From Amaurobius ferox (Eukaryota; Arthropoda; Arachnida; Araneae; Amaurobiidae): 64,000 nt of DNA. Below are positions 1-11,985 of the stretch, piece by piece. Location of the stretch: NCBI GenBank assembly GCA_951213105.1, contig OX578138.1:62957826-63021825 (forward strand). The letters are read 5' to 3'. Made by a program: the position numbers and the translations under genes. Below the pieces are notes generated by a model, which was given only the letters and a program-made list of their open reading frames with translations, was not told where the DNA came from and ran no database searches. Within the stretch, counting starts at the first letter, position 1. Each line of letters begins with the position of its first letter.

Positions 1-297
1 TTCTGAACATTCGATTGCGTATAAAAACAATAGGCTTCCAGTGTTTACGGATTGTGATTTTTGTACCAAATTTCGTTCGAATCGGTACATTCGTTCGTCA
101 GTTATCGTCTCCACAGACTCACTGACACACACACACAGACACATACTTTCACACACACACACAGACATCACTCCAAAAATGTTTAATTCGTGATCAGGGA
201 TGCTTGAAACGTGCTCTCCCGTCGAAAATTCGAATTCGAATTTTCGACCCAGTCACAATACTTTCCTTATACATTATGTATATAAGGAAAGTAAAAA
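1..297 (+). mobile_element. Family A element, 3' part (copy A1)
   Basis: This is the right-hand part of a non-autonomous repeat whose left part lies outside the window. It carries the family A 3' module: a short CA-rich run (about 123-170), the block around GGGATGCTTGAAACGTGC, a perfect 28-bp palindrome at 221-248, and a terminal imperfect palindrome at 260-292 that can fold as ACTTTCCTTATA paired with TATAAGGAAAGT. The same module recurs at about 1.8, 44.2, 47.5, 50.6, 58.8 and 59.3 kb. No coding capacity is seen. The next copy starts directly after the terminal hairpin. Confidence 0.8.
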
Positions 298-1897
298 TCT
301 GATGTGGGCAGCACATGACTTTCCTTATATAATGCAATGAATTTACTACTTTTAAAATAATGTATAAGGTCCACGATATTGTGTTTTTATCTTTGAATTG
401 TATATTTGGCGATTTTGCGGATGACCACATATAGTATTATTTCAAAGTATCCAATTAATTCCTATTTCACATAACTTTAAATTAACAAATATCAATATAA
501 ATAGCATTCGTAATAAGCTATTAGTCCATATATTCAAATATTTTAATAATTAATTCTCCAATTAGGCGTCATGTTCATTAATATAGCGTCAACAAAATAT
601 CACCAAGTTAGCTATAATTTTCTAGCTTATGTCTCAAGTTCTAAGTACATTACCAAGTGTTACAGACAAAGTCGAGAAGAGCATTTCCTATATACTAGAA
701 TGTAAGCCCATCATATGTCGGAAATCAGAATTTGCGAACAATATCACTTTTATCAATTTGGCGACATTTCTGTCACTTTGGCAATATGTAAAAGCGACAT
801 CCTACTACATTTCTCGCCAAGCGTTACGGACGGACGAAGAAATGGGTTATTCTTACAGTCTATTCTTGTGTTATATCCAAGGTATTGAACTTTCATCAGT
901 TACTCGTCATTTCATTGATTGAGAGCCAGTTTCATCAGTTTGGCGAAATTTTATCAATTGGGTGACATTTCCGTCAATTTGGCAATATTTAAAAGTTAAC
1001 AAGTTGAATATATTCAGAAAAATTCATCACCAAAATTTTATCCAAATGTTAAGGACGGGAAAATAGGTTAATCTTACAATACTCATAGATTCTTATTTTC
1101 TTTCCAAGACAGTGATTTTTCGTCAATTAATGGTCATTTTCATTAATTTAACGTTATTCTTATCAATTTGACGATATTTTCGTTAATTTGACAATATTTA
1201 ATAAAGTAGCCAAGTTGTCGAGATTTCGCCAAATTCGTCGCCAAAATCTCTCCAAGCGTTGTGGACGGAGAAATAAGTGATTCTTATAGTAGACAAATGA
1301 CTATTGGCGTCCCAAATACAAAAGTATTACACAACGTATCTTTTGTCACGAATGGAATGAACTAGATCCCCGAGAATGATCTCACCAAATTTATCTCATG
1401 ATATTACTTATGAAAAGTGAACATATTTCACAAAAGTTATTATTTTTTTTTATTTTATAGGATTTTTTGATAATTATTTTAATGTGCAATATCTCAAGAA
1501 CGGTTCATGCCAGAGTTCTACATTTTGTGTCAACCGTTTTCTAATATAAAATTACATATGAAATGACTATTTACGTAACTTCATTAAAGGTTTTGATTTT
1601 TTTATGATTTTTTCTTCAAAATTTCACTTATCAATTTAGGGGAGGGGGGGGGGGGTCTGAACATTCGATGGCGTATTAAAACAATGGGCTTCACGGATTG
1701 TAATTTTTGTACCAAATTTCGTTCGAGAGATAGCGTCTCGACAGACTAACTAACACACACACACACAGACATAATCGCAAAAACGTTTGATTCGTATTCA
1801 GAGATGCTTGAAACGTGCCCTCCCGTCGAATTCGAATTTCCGACTCCGTCACAATACTTTCCTTATACATTATACGCTCTGTATAAAGAAAGTAAAA
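298..1897 (+). mobile_element. Family A element, long copy (A2)
   Basis: This copy begins with the family 5' terminus TCTGATGTGGGCAG and ends with the 3' hairpin near 1858-1893. At about 1.6 kb it is longer than the usual 0.95-kb copies because its middle (about 550-1270) contains extra degenerate units rich in TTGGCGA/TCGCCAA. The 3' module has a CA run near 1752-1768 and the conserved block at about 1800-1855. Short ORFs inside it have no recognisable similarity and are best read as chance. It is joined head to tail with A1 with no intervening sequence. Confidence 0.75.
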
Positions 1898-2880
1898 ACA
1901 GTGATTCAAATAAGTTTATGATATGTATCCAATCCCATACTTATTATATCTATGTACATTAAATCACAACTCATATAACTTGTCTGTCGTTGATTTTGAT
2001 TTACAACTTATATTGGACTGGATTTCCGTATTCCCTAATTCTATCTTGATGTAAAAATCACATAAATCCGCTACTTCCATGTTCACTCGATTAGTATCTT
2101 TCATAAATCTGTTCCAAAGGATGACGAATCTCATGGCATTCATCAAGCCTAAAAGGATTAATTATATCGAAACTGCATCTATTTCCAAAACTAATACGAA
2201 AAAAAAGAAGTATACATTTCATATGCCAGTATCAATATTATTACCTAAAGGAATATTCTAGAAATAAGATATTGGAAAATATGGCGTATTCATCCCATAT
2301 ATTACAAAATTCAATTTTGAGAGAAAATAATAATGAATATTGAAGTTTTCATTTTATGAAATGAAACTTAAAATCTAGAAGTTTATTCTGTCATGTTGAT
2401 TATCTGTACTATATTTATATTCAAATAAACGCATTACACTTCATTCCAATATCTCAATAAATCTCGGCACCCTAATCGAAAAGTGTTGGTATATCGATAG
2501 TAAGAAGAAAGGAAGTAAAAAGGAAGAAAGTAAAAGTGTTGATATGATAAATAGTAAGTTTCGAGCAATATCGTCAGGAGATTTTTGGTCCAATTTGCGT
2601 CTTCGATGCTTTATTACTTGATAACAGGAATTAATGTTGAAGATTTCTTGAGTTTTAGCATCTCTGAACGTTACCATCTCAAGCTCGTGTCGAACCAGGT
2701 TTTCATTAGCTTTAAAATATTAATTTTCTTATGAATAGTCGTTTTCATTGAAATATTAATTTTTCATATGATGATTAATTATCCTAAAAGTAATGCAATT
2801 TCCTTTATGCCTCAGAAGCCCCTATTAAATTTCTTTAACTTTAAGTTTATGAAGCCTGCATATTTTCATATTATCTTCAA
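1898..2880. other. Unassigned AT-rich interval
   Basis: I recognise no gene, RNA or repeat family here. Only short ORFs of up to about 78 codons occur, with no motif or codon pattern suggesting selection. Confidence 0.5.
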
Positions 2881-3640
2881 CATTCTCATCTACAAGTTCA
2901 ACATTCTTGTACGGTATCTGCAGCCATTAAAAATTATGGAAGTGAGAAATAATGGCGCTTTCACTTTGTAGACAGCTGAGAAAGCTCTTCTATTCATATA
3001 GCTCTGACATTCTTGTGGTTCTCACATTCTTCTTCTTCGACCTAGACCGTCCGACCTACCTGACAGTCTAAGGAATTTGTTTGAACAGCCGGGACAGTAC
3101 TACCCAATTTAGACCGGAACCCAAAGGGGAATGAATCCACAGAGACCTATCCTCCTTCCCCTACCACCAACATCTCGGAAAGACATACAAACCCACATAC
3201 TTAACGTGCCCGTACTCTACGTGAATACGGGTGAAGTTTGGGCAAAGTCGAGAAGTTTTCATATTCTTACATGTGAGAACTTTCACGCGGCTCGCCAGAA
3301 AGCTTAGAGCAGCTCCACATTTTTGCATCGCGTCTACAGTCATCAAGAAATTACAGACGTAGAGAGATGACATATACACATCTCACAGAATAGACAACCG
3401 AGGGAACTTTTACATTCTTGCAAATGTCACATTTTTATAGCTCTCACATTCTTGCGTCATGTATAAAGTCCTTAAGAAATTATGGAAACAGAAGTATGAC
3501 ATATTCCTTGCATAATTGACAGTTGAGGAACCTGTCACATTAGAAAGCTCTCATATTTTTGTGCCGTGTTGGTATTCATAACAAATTATGGATGACATAT
3601 TTTTACATAATAGACTAATGAGAAATGTTTATAATTGCGA
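2880..3640 (+). repeat. Degenerate tandem array, ~100-115 bp unit
   Basis: Diverged units recur with the order: ACATTCTTG, a short spacer, CATTAAGAAATTATGGA-like, GAGATGACATA-like, then ATAGACAGCTGAGAAA-like. Clear units start near 2880, 3260, 3425 and 3530. Similar single units occur at about 9620-9670, 34670-34740 and 58910-59015. A reverse-oriented SINE interrupts the array near 3030-3235. Confidence 0.6.
3030..3235 (-). mobile_element. SINE fragment (tRNA-derived family, tRNA head missing)
   Basis: The reverse complement matches, with substitutions, the body and tail of the SINEs at 30,848 and 55,932: a segment containing ACGTTAAGTATGTGGG, GGTTCCGGTCTAAATTGGG and GGTCGGACGGTCTAGGTC, ending in a GAA-type tail. 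The tRNA-like promoter head is absent, so this is a 5'-truncated or older copy. Confidence 0.75.
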
Positions 3641-3797
3641 GTTACATAAAACTTCATTCTTTAGTTTTTAAAACAATGAGTCAGCAAGTGACATGAGTGA
3701 AGTAAAACTCATGTCAATGTCTGTGTTCTATAAATTTTAAAGAAACTATGAGTCTATATTATTCTTGAAATACTAACTTCACAATTTTTATAATAAA
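3626..3797 (+). repeat. Repeat D, left part (split copy)
   Basis: This segment is closely similar to 33,491-33,680, including AATTGCGAGTTACAT, AACAATGAGTC and TTTTTATAATAAA. At 33.7 kb the next bases are TTAGGCAATAAG; here that continuation is found only at 8612. The two halves of D are therefore separated by the family C insertion. Confidence 0.8.
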
Positions 3798-6087
3798 CCA
3801 CCATACCAGTTCTTCGTACGGATTATATAATACAAAGAAACTTAAAATTCACAATCATGTCCAAATTCCTATATTATACAAAATGACATTTTTAATCAAA
3901 ATATTCTGTAAAAAAATTGAATATAATGCTATTAAAAAGAAGTTTAAGAATCTGTGTTCTGGCTGATAGATCGGAAGAATAAAACATCCTGGCCCCTTAT
4001 GTAAGCAAATTTACAAAAAATATGGAATTGAATCAATATATGCAAAATAAAAGCGTTAAAATTATATGCGACCCGTATTAAATATATACGCAACAATTTG
4101 AAGATATAACCTGTATTAGTAGATTTCATGTATAAATTGAAAATATTAATAAACCCGCAATCTTTAAACTTGAATGCAGTTATTTAATCCAATATATGTC
4201 AAAATGAAAGTGTTAAAATTATATGGAAAGATATACCTGTACTACTACTTATACTGTTGTAGATTAGAAGATATCTCCAGGTATTAGTAGAAGATTAACC
4301 GTATTACAATATGAGTCACAAATATCTTTGCCAAAATAAAACAGATGACGTAATAAATTAAGAATATCAATAATCCCCTTAATCTTCTTACCAGAAGGCC
4401 GTACTTGATCCCAATATATGCCAATATCTGTCAAAATATATGCCACTATACTTGTACTACTTATACTCTCATAGATTAGAAGATATACTCGCGCATTCCT
4501 AAAAGATTACTCGTACAATGTTCAATTTGTGAGTTTGAACAAATTTTGCCGCAATAAAATAAATTGAAAATATCGATAATCTCTGAATCAATAATCCTCG
4601 AAAATATCAAAAATAATAACGTTTAAACCAGAAGGCCGTAATTGATACCCAGTCAGAAATGCAATGATAATGAAATTTATTTTATATGCATATCTTCATT
4701 ATTCAAATCGGAAAAGATTTAATAAAAATCGTCTGATGCATAAACACATGGGATTTAAATCCGTTGCTAAGCGACATATCATTTGCTTTAAATAAATTGG
4801 TGGAAAAAAATATCGTCTGAATAATGCTATCTCTATGGAAGGTTTGGCGACATTTTCGTCAATTTAGCGACATTTTAAAAAATTGCCAAATTTATCGCCA
4901 AGTGCGACTGTAGAACTGAAAGTCCCACTTGGCGACAAATTGACGAAATATTATCACAATACTATCCCCTAACAAAACACAATTCGTTTCATTTATTTAT
5001 TGTAATTTTATAAATTTCAAGATATTTTTATGGATTTACAAACGTGACATTTTAAAAATTCGCTAATGTATTACTAAGTAGGACGGTTGGTCTGACAAAT
5101 AAATGTTAACGAAACATCATTTCAGTACGTTCTTCTAACAAAACAAAATACATTTCATTGATTTGCGTCGTTTTTATCAATTTGGCGACATTTCCGTCAA
5201 TTTGGCAACGTTTAAGAAATTTTGCCAAATTAGCGATATCTCGCCAAACTTGTAGCTCTGAATTTGCAGAACTGAATAAAACACCCTGATCCCGTTTATA
5301 TATACTAAATGAAAACACTACAATTGTATTAGAAGATATACTCGTTCTACTCTTTTTCTGTTTCAACAATAGGCTAAATGAATTAATTTAGTAGCTAAGC
5401 ACAATATATGAGTTTATTAGGGAAACACAATATAGAAGCTTGAAAACTCTTTGTCAAAATAAATGAATGTGATGTACGCAGTCCGCAATTAATATAATTA
5501 AAAGAAAAATAAACCCGTTTATTTAAAAAATATTTTTTTACATCCATTTATTTATTATCGAAATCGAAAAAATAATAATAAACATTAACAAACACATTTA
5601 ATTTAACTGCGTTGTCGAGCAACATTATATATCCTTATAGAATACTAAAAATTAATTAACCATTTTGATTTCTTAATACTTTTCACAGTTGAATAAAAGC
5701 TTGTGAAAAATAAACCATGCTGACAGATTTTCCATTTAAATACATGTTTCCAAACAATTCATGATTTCAGACAGTGACTATTTAGCTCAAAAATCTGCCA
5801 CCAAACTCACAGATAAAGTTTTAATTCACTTTCATGTTTGAAACAAACGATTTTTAACATTCTCGTTTGGAGGAACCAGGGATTTAGAGAGTAGAACTCC
5901 TAGGAAAAGTTTCATTTTTCATTAGTATCTCGACAACCCCTGGTCTTCGAAACTCGAAACATGGAAAAAAAATTAGGTGGGGGTATTTCAAGGCTACCCG
6001 CGAAATTACATCAAATTCGGTTTAGCCGTTCTCTCGTGATGATGGGACAAACAGACAGACAGATTTTCAATTTTATTTATATAGACT
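3798..6087 (+). mobile_element. Family C element, unit 1 of a tandem pair
   Basis: This is a 2.3-kb non-coding unit. It begins near CCATACCAGTTCTTCGTACG and ends with a segment around CAGCCGTTCTCTCGTGATG, a short (CAGA)n run and TTTTCAATTTTATTTATATAG. It is similar along its length to 6087-8611. It contains degenerate TTGGCGACATTT/GCCAAAT motifs at about 4845-4945 and 5160-5250, as family A does. Only short ORFs are present. Confidence 0.75.
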
Positions 6088-6482
6088 AGCAGCATACCCG
6101 TTCTTCGTACGAAGTATAATATATAAAGAAACTTATAATTCAGATTCATATGCAAATTATGTTAAAATATTAAATTTATTGCTCCTAAAGAGAAGTTTAT
6201 GAATATCTGTTCTCATCATGCAAAATTATCGTCACGGGCAGATCTGCAGAATAAAACATCCTGGACCCTTTCGAAAGCAAATTTACAAAAAAAAAAAAAA
6301 AGGAATTGAATCAATATATGCAAAATGAAAGCATTAAAATTGGATAGGACCCGTACTACTTATATACGCGAATATTAGAAGATATAACCTGTATTAGTAG
6401 ATTACATGTATAAATTGAAAATATCAATAAACCCGTAATTGATTCCAATATATGCCAGAATGAAAACACTAAAATTATATGG

Positions 6483-6535
<53 letters not shown>

Positions 6536-8611
6536 CATACTACTTATATTGTCGCAGATTAGAAAATATGCCTGTATGTTAGTAGGAGATTACCCTTATT
6601 ACAATATGAGTCTAAAAAATCTTTGCCGAAATAAAACAGATGACATTATAAATTGAAAATTTCAATTATCCCCGTAATCTTTATACCAGAATGTCGTAAT
6701 TGATTCCAATATATGCCAATATATATCAAAATATATTCCTATATACCTGTACTACTTATATTCTCGTAGATTAGAAGATAACACGTGCATTTATAGAAGA
6801 TTACTCGCACAACGTACAATATGTGAGTTTCAACAATTTTTGTCATAATAAAACAATGGTATAATAATTTGAAAATATCAATAATCCCTGAATAAATAAT
6901 CCCCGAAAATATCAATAATAATAATGTGTAACCTGAAGACCGTAATCGATATTTTCCAGTCAAAAATGCAATGCCAATGAAATTTATTTTATATACATAT
7001 CTTTATTATTCAAATCGGAAAAGATTTAATTAAAATCGTATGCCACATAACACATTGGATTTACATCCATTGCTAAACGACATGATATCAGTTGCTTCAA
7101 ATAAATTGATGGAAGTCTGAATAATGAATCTGAATGGAAGTCTGAATAATGCTATCTCCATGAACGGTTTGGCGATATTTTCTTCAATTTAGCGATAACT
7201 TAAAAAATCGCCAAATTTATCGCCAAGTGGGACTGTAAAACTGATAGTCCCATTTTGCAACAAATTGACGAAACATCATCATAATATTATCCCCTAACAA
7301 AACACAATTAATTTCATTTATTAAGCGCAATTTTATCAATTTCATGACATTTTTATAGATTCACAAACATTTTTATCAACTTGGTGATATTTTAAAAATT
7401 CGATAAATGTGTTACTAAGTAGGATGGATAGACTGACCCACAAATGCTACCGAAACATCATTTCAGTACTGTCTTCTAAAAAAACGAATTTAATTTCATT
7501 TATTTGCGTCGTTTTTAGCAATTTGGCGATATTTCCGTCAATTTGGCAAAGTTTAAGAAAAGTTGCCAAGTTAGCGATATTCCGCCAAATTCGTAGCTCT
7601 GAAATTGCAGATCTGAAGAATAAAACATCCTGATCCAGTTTGTATACACTAAATGCAAACACTAAAATTGTATTAGAAGATATACCCTTTCTACTCTTTT
7701 TCTGTTTCAACAATCGGATAAATGAGTTTATTGGTAAACACAATATGAGTTTATTAGCTAAACACAATATAAAAGCTTAAAAACTCTTTGTCAAATGAAA
7801 GTGATGTACGCAGTCCGTAATTAATATAATTAAAAGAAAAATCAAACCGTTCATTTACAAAATATATTTATACATCTATTTATTTATTATTCAAATAGAA
7901 AAAATAATAACAAATATTAAAAAAACACATTTAATTTCGTTGCTGAGCAACATAATATAATAAAGAATCTTCCTCATAAACTGCGAAATTAAATAACCAT
8001 TTTGATCTCTTCCTCGTAAAATGCAAAAATAATAACCATTTTGATTTCTTTATACTTTCCATTGTTTAGTAAATGCTTGACCATGGAGTTAGATTTTCCA
8101 TTAAAATTCATGTTTCAAACAATTCATGCTTTCAGATAGTGACTAATTAATGCAAAAATCCTGCACTAAGCTCAGAAATGAAGTTTTAATTCACGTTGAC
8201 GTTTTAAACAAACGATTTTCATCCTTTCCGTTTGGATAAACCACGGAGTTAGAGAGTAGATCTCCTAGGATAAAGTTCCGTTTTTCATTAATATATCGAC
8301 AACCCCTGGTATTAGAATCTCGAAACTTGGGCAAAATTTATGGGGGGGCTATTTTAAGGCTACTCACAAAATTTCATTAAATTCGATTCAGCCGTTCTCT
8401 CGTGATGATGAGACAAACGAAATATTCGTTTTTCACTAATATCTCGAGAACCACTGGTTATGGAAACTCCAAACATGGATTAAATTTTAAGTGGTGCTAT
8501 TTCTAGGCTACCCACAAAATTTCATCAAATTCGGTTCAGCCGTTCTCCCGTGATGATGGGACAAACAGACAGACAGACAGACAGACAGATTTTCAATTTT
8601 ATTTATATAGA
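6087..8611 (+). mobile_element. Family C element, unit 2 of a tandem pair
   Basis: This is the second head-to-tail unit. It starts at AGCATACCCGTTCTTCGTACG and ends with a longer CAGA run (8560-8588) followed by the same TTTATATAGA terminus. It differs from unit 1 by an expanded AT dinucleotide tract (about 6488-6532) and by a local duplication of about 140 bp near its end (about 8270-8412 and 8430-8556), each copy carrying the CAGCCGTTCTC motif. No protein is recognised. Confidence 0.75.
6488..6534. repeat. (AT)n microsatellite
   Basis: This is an uninterrupted AT dinucleotide run of about 47 bp inside family C unit 2. The corresponding position in unit 1 (about 4230) lacks it, so it expanded after the units diverged. 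Confidence 0.95.
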
Positions 8612-9675
8612 TTAGGCAATAAGACAAGGAGTAGAACATGATTTAAGATTAAACAAAATTAAAATACGTCAAAACAACTTGAAATACAAAATTGATATTA
8701 TCGACCGATTTCTAACGCAAAATTGCCTTCTTCTTCAGTATTCACAAAAAAAGCAGTCTTCACTCATCAGAGAGAGAGAGAGATCGACGACTAATGTAAG
8801 AACAGCAAACGTGGCAAAGGCAGGGTAAGGGGTGTTGCCAACGGCTAGAGCATAAAAAGCGAATAACTCATGAGGTAGGAACAAGAGGTGGAACATAATG
8901 TATAAACGGCAAAATACCAAAGAAGAAAGTTGCCTTTCTTGCATCATACACAGCCACCGATCTCTCTCTAAAGAGGGAAGGTTGAGTTTCTTGTTTGCCC
9001 AGATGAAGAAAACTGTTTTTATTCCGGTCGAAACTATTATTTTGTATATTATGTTGCTTTTAACGGTGTCACTTAAATTTTATTCTTTAGCAGCAACTTG
9101 AGCTGTAAGTAGAACAAGACTTTACCGACTGACGCGAGTTTACTGCTCATGAACACAAAATAAACATGAAATCGGTCCCTAGATACTGTTACCTGCAAGG
9201 AGAGCGCTATCATAACACTGTAACTACCCTTGTAGCTACCCCTTTATGATTACCCTCACCTGGCAGATATATAGGCGGTTTCTGTTCCCCTACAGGCAAA
9301 TTCTGCGGGGATTCCGGGAAATCCTCCTATAGATAGATTCTAGCCCACTATAGGCGGATTCTGTCAGCCTGAACATGTCACATAAAAAGTTTTCTTGCTG
9401 CCACTGCAGATGTCAGCTGTTCCATGCTGACAACTATATATTAAGTATGAAACTAGTCCATGCATGCTGTCATCTGCAACGTGTATTCGATTCTAATGCA
9501 ATAAAGGGTTAATTCCCTTAATGTCTCTTAAAATGATAATGCGATTTAAGGTTTTTATCAGAAACACCAAGTTTATAAAAGCGTATGTCTTTTCGTATTA
9601 TCTTTCAATCGTACAGCACTCTTGTACGGTGTCGGAAGTCATTAAGAAATCATAGAAGCTTTAGAGATGATTTTG
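8612..9675 (+). repeat. Repeat D, right part (split copy)
   Basis: This part is collinear with 33,681-34,720, from TTAGGCAATAAG through AACAAGAGGTGGAACATAATG, GTGTCACTTAAATTTTATT and AACACCAAGTTTATAAAA to AGAAATCATAGAAGCTTTAG. No convincing coding frame is shared by both copies, because indels differ. D is probably a non-coding repeat or a segmental duplication. Confidence 0.8.
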
Positions 9676-10239
9676 GCTTTGTTTTGATGAACTGCCATGT
9701 CCGGACTTTATGGAATGATATTGCATATTTTTCACTGGCATTGGACCTCTCGTAAGGCTACAGTCATCTCTTAACTCTATCATCATCTGAACTCTGTCGC
9801 TTATATTTTTAGCATCTCATTTTGCAATAATCTGCTCTCGGAATCGTCTGCTCTGTCGTTGATATGCTCTGACAATCTCGTATTCGTTCTCCAAAATTAA
9901 GTCACTTGACTCGTTGATCTATTCTTGCTATCATCAGCCTCTTTGGCTTCGGGTAAAGACCGCCATTCTCCTTTCATTGGCTATTCCTCAATGCGACGTT
10001 GTATCGCTTTGCGATTGACTGCGCTGGATCGAATGGAATTTGTTTTAAGTCCTGACCCTAAGCATTGTTTATCCCCCAAGTCATTCTTCTAATTTGGGTG
10101 ACATGTATTTATTTGGGGTCATAATTTTACGGTCCAAGACTGTCGACATTTTCGGCTTATTATGCAGCATATCAATTCAGGATCGGGGAATTTTCATGAT
10201 GATTGCTCGCAGATCAGTACTTTCAGTTTAGAAATATTA
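9676..10239. other. Unassigned interval
   Basis: No gene or repeat family is recognised. Composition is slightly less AT-rich than its surroundings. Confidence 0.5.
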
Positions 10240-11985
10240 AGAAATGAGGGTAGCATTATGACGTAGCACGTAGCTGCTAGGTGGGATAGTGGTATTAGCA
10301 AAAAAGTCCGTATCTAAAGTTCTACACTCCCCCTATCCACCATCTAAAATTTTTCAGCTAGAGAAAGTTGCTCATGGAACTCATTAGTACAATAAATCGT
10401 AATCCACTTTTTTAACTTCAAAACCCACTGAGATATTCGTATGATATTTTTCAAAATCTTTAACATTTCAGAAAGGTTACGGAAGGATCGTTTTTTCGCC
10501 GAGCAGTTTCTGTGAATTTGGGGTCGGTTTCAAATTAGAATATTTGAATAGACACATCTTGCTTTTCTACGATTCCTTGGAAGACCGATATTTCAGCGCT
10601 TGTATTAGTACTTTACACAATTATCCATTTAACTTACAGTCGATTTGGTTAAAAGGCTGTCAAATTTATACTCGGTAAACCGAAAATGATAACAAAGATT
10701 TCTCATTATATCCATTTTCGTGTAACCAGATATGAATTTAAAAACCCTGTTAATCGAATCGACTGTCGCTTAACCGGACAATTGAATAAGCATTACAAAT
10801 TAATAATGAGCAGAAATGTCGCTCTTTCAAGGAAATTCATATCGCAGATAATCAAGATGCTTTGATGAAAATATTGCCATTTGCAGTCAACACTTAATTG
10901 ACAAAAACTGCTCAGTCCTCCCAAAAAATTAATAAATGACGACCTATCTGCAAACCTGCAATGTTGAAAATTTCAAAAATTATCAGCATACTAGTATCTC
11001 AATGAGTTGTAAGTAAAAAAAGTGGACTCGGTTTTATTGTATTAATGAGTTCGAGGCCAAATTTTTTCTAGTTGAAGCTTTTCCGATAGGAAAGGGAGTA
11101 TAGAACTTCATATCCTTTCATTTTTCTAATACCAGCCCTCACAGCAAAATATAACAGAATAATTATACGGGCCTTTCTGACAGTTTCACTACTATATTGA
11201 TTTGCGAGATACTACCGACCAGAAAAATTCCTGAGCATGATTTATGAAACTCAATGTATAGGTCCCAGTCACTGTGTCAGTGCTGCTATAAAGAATTGAA
11301 AAAAGAGAAAATCTTGAAAATTGCGTTTATAGAAATAAGCGTTATTTGGAGAATATCTACGAAATTTTAATTGTGAATACCGGAGCTTTCATAAATAGGG
11401 TGCATGACCACTCCCACATTTATCCACGCCCATTTTTATCTTTCTTAAAGCTTTGAAATAAGTAGTGGTTATTTTCGTTAAATATGAAAAGGGGGAAAAA
11501 ATGTTTATTCAGATGATTTATTCCAGATCGCTGTTCCCGCGGTTGCTAAAATGATCATGGAAGTAAACGGAAATTGAAAGAACATTTCTGTGCAGATTTC
11601 ATATCCGCACCAATTCTGCCATTTGAATTTTAAATTTATTTTTATGTTTTTATAGACCGATAGTTTATAGGTACTTATTTAACAGCAGTCATTTGTGTAG
11701 CACTTGGTTAAGTCCAAATTATTCTATTTTCTTAGAAAGTATGATTTCAAAAATTACTTTTTTATGTTTAAGGTCGATATGCGTCGATAATATTTTAAAA
11801 ATATATTTTATATAAGAAATTATTTTGATAGATGAATAACACGTTCTTCCAAACTATTAAAATCTAGGAAACTGCGCCGAATAGGGTGGCAGTAAATTGA
11901 AATTAGCAGAATAAATAAACGGGGACTGTAACACCCAAGAGTTATACGTCCCTTGACGTGACTGGCTTAATTACTTAGAGAATGC
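10240..11985 (+). repeat. Family F repeat, copy 1, with inverted arm
   Basis: The part from about 10,850 to 11,985 is collinear with the repeat at 22.7-24.5 kb, sharing AATGAGTTCGAGG, TATAGAACTTC, CTAATACCA, GCATGATTTATGAA, CACTCCCACATTTATCCACG, GGAAATTGAAAGA and GGGTGGCAGTAAATT. The first 320 bp (10,240-10,560) are an inverted, diverged copy of about 10,830-11,160, making a large imperfect stem-loop. A smaller inverted pair lies in the loop (about 10,633-10,770). Coding function was not recognised. Confidence 0.7.
10633..10770. mobile_element. Small inverted-repeat element in loop of F copy 1 (MITE-like)
   Basis: CAGTCGATTTGGTTAA at the left matches, inverted, the right end TTAATCGAATCGACTG. 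The similarity continues inward for about 50 bp, including ACCGAAAATG-like sequence. Ends starting CAGTCGA resemble some pogo/Tigger inverted repeats, but a clean TA target duplication is not visible on both sides. The family assignment is therefore tentative. Confidence 0.4.

Noticed and set aside
298..320. Hammerhead ribozyme core at the family A/B 5' end (CTGATG)
   Set aside because: The required continuation CTGANGA is not met (CTGATGT), and no matching GAAA-UH arrangement with proper stems was found at the tandem junction.
1640..1910. Protein-coding ORFs in family A 3' modules
   Set aside because: The same DNA recurs in every copy with different frames and indels; no frame is preserved among copies.
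3798..8611. Family C as a Penelope- or RTE-type retroelement end
   Set aside because: The CAGCCGTTCTC and CAGA-run tail resembles ends of several arthropod repeats, but no reverse transcriptase fragment is present, so the class was left open.
8735..9101. Short ORFs shared by the two copies of repeat D
   Set aside because: The frames are not conserved between 8.7-9.1 kb and 33.8-34.2 kb because of differing indels.
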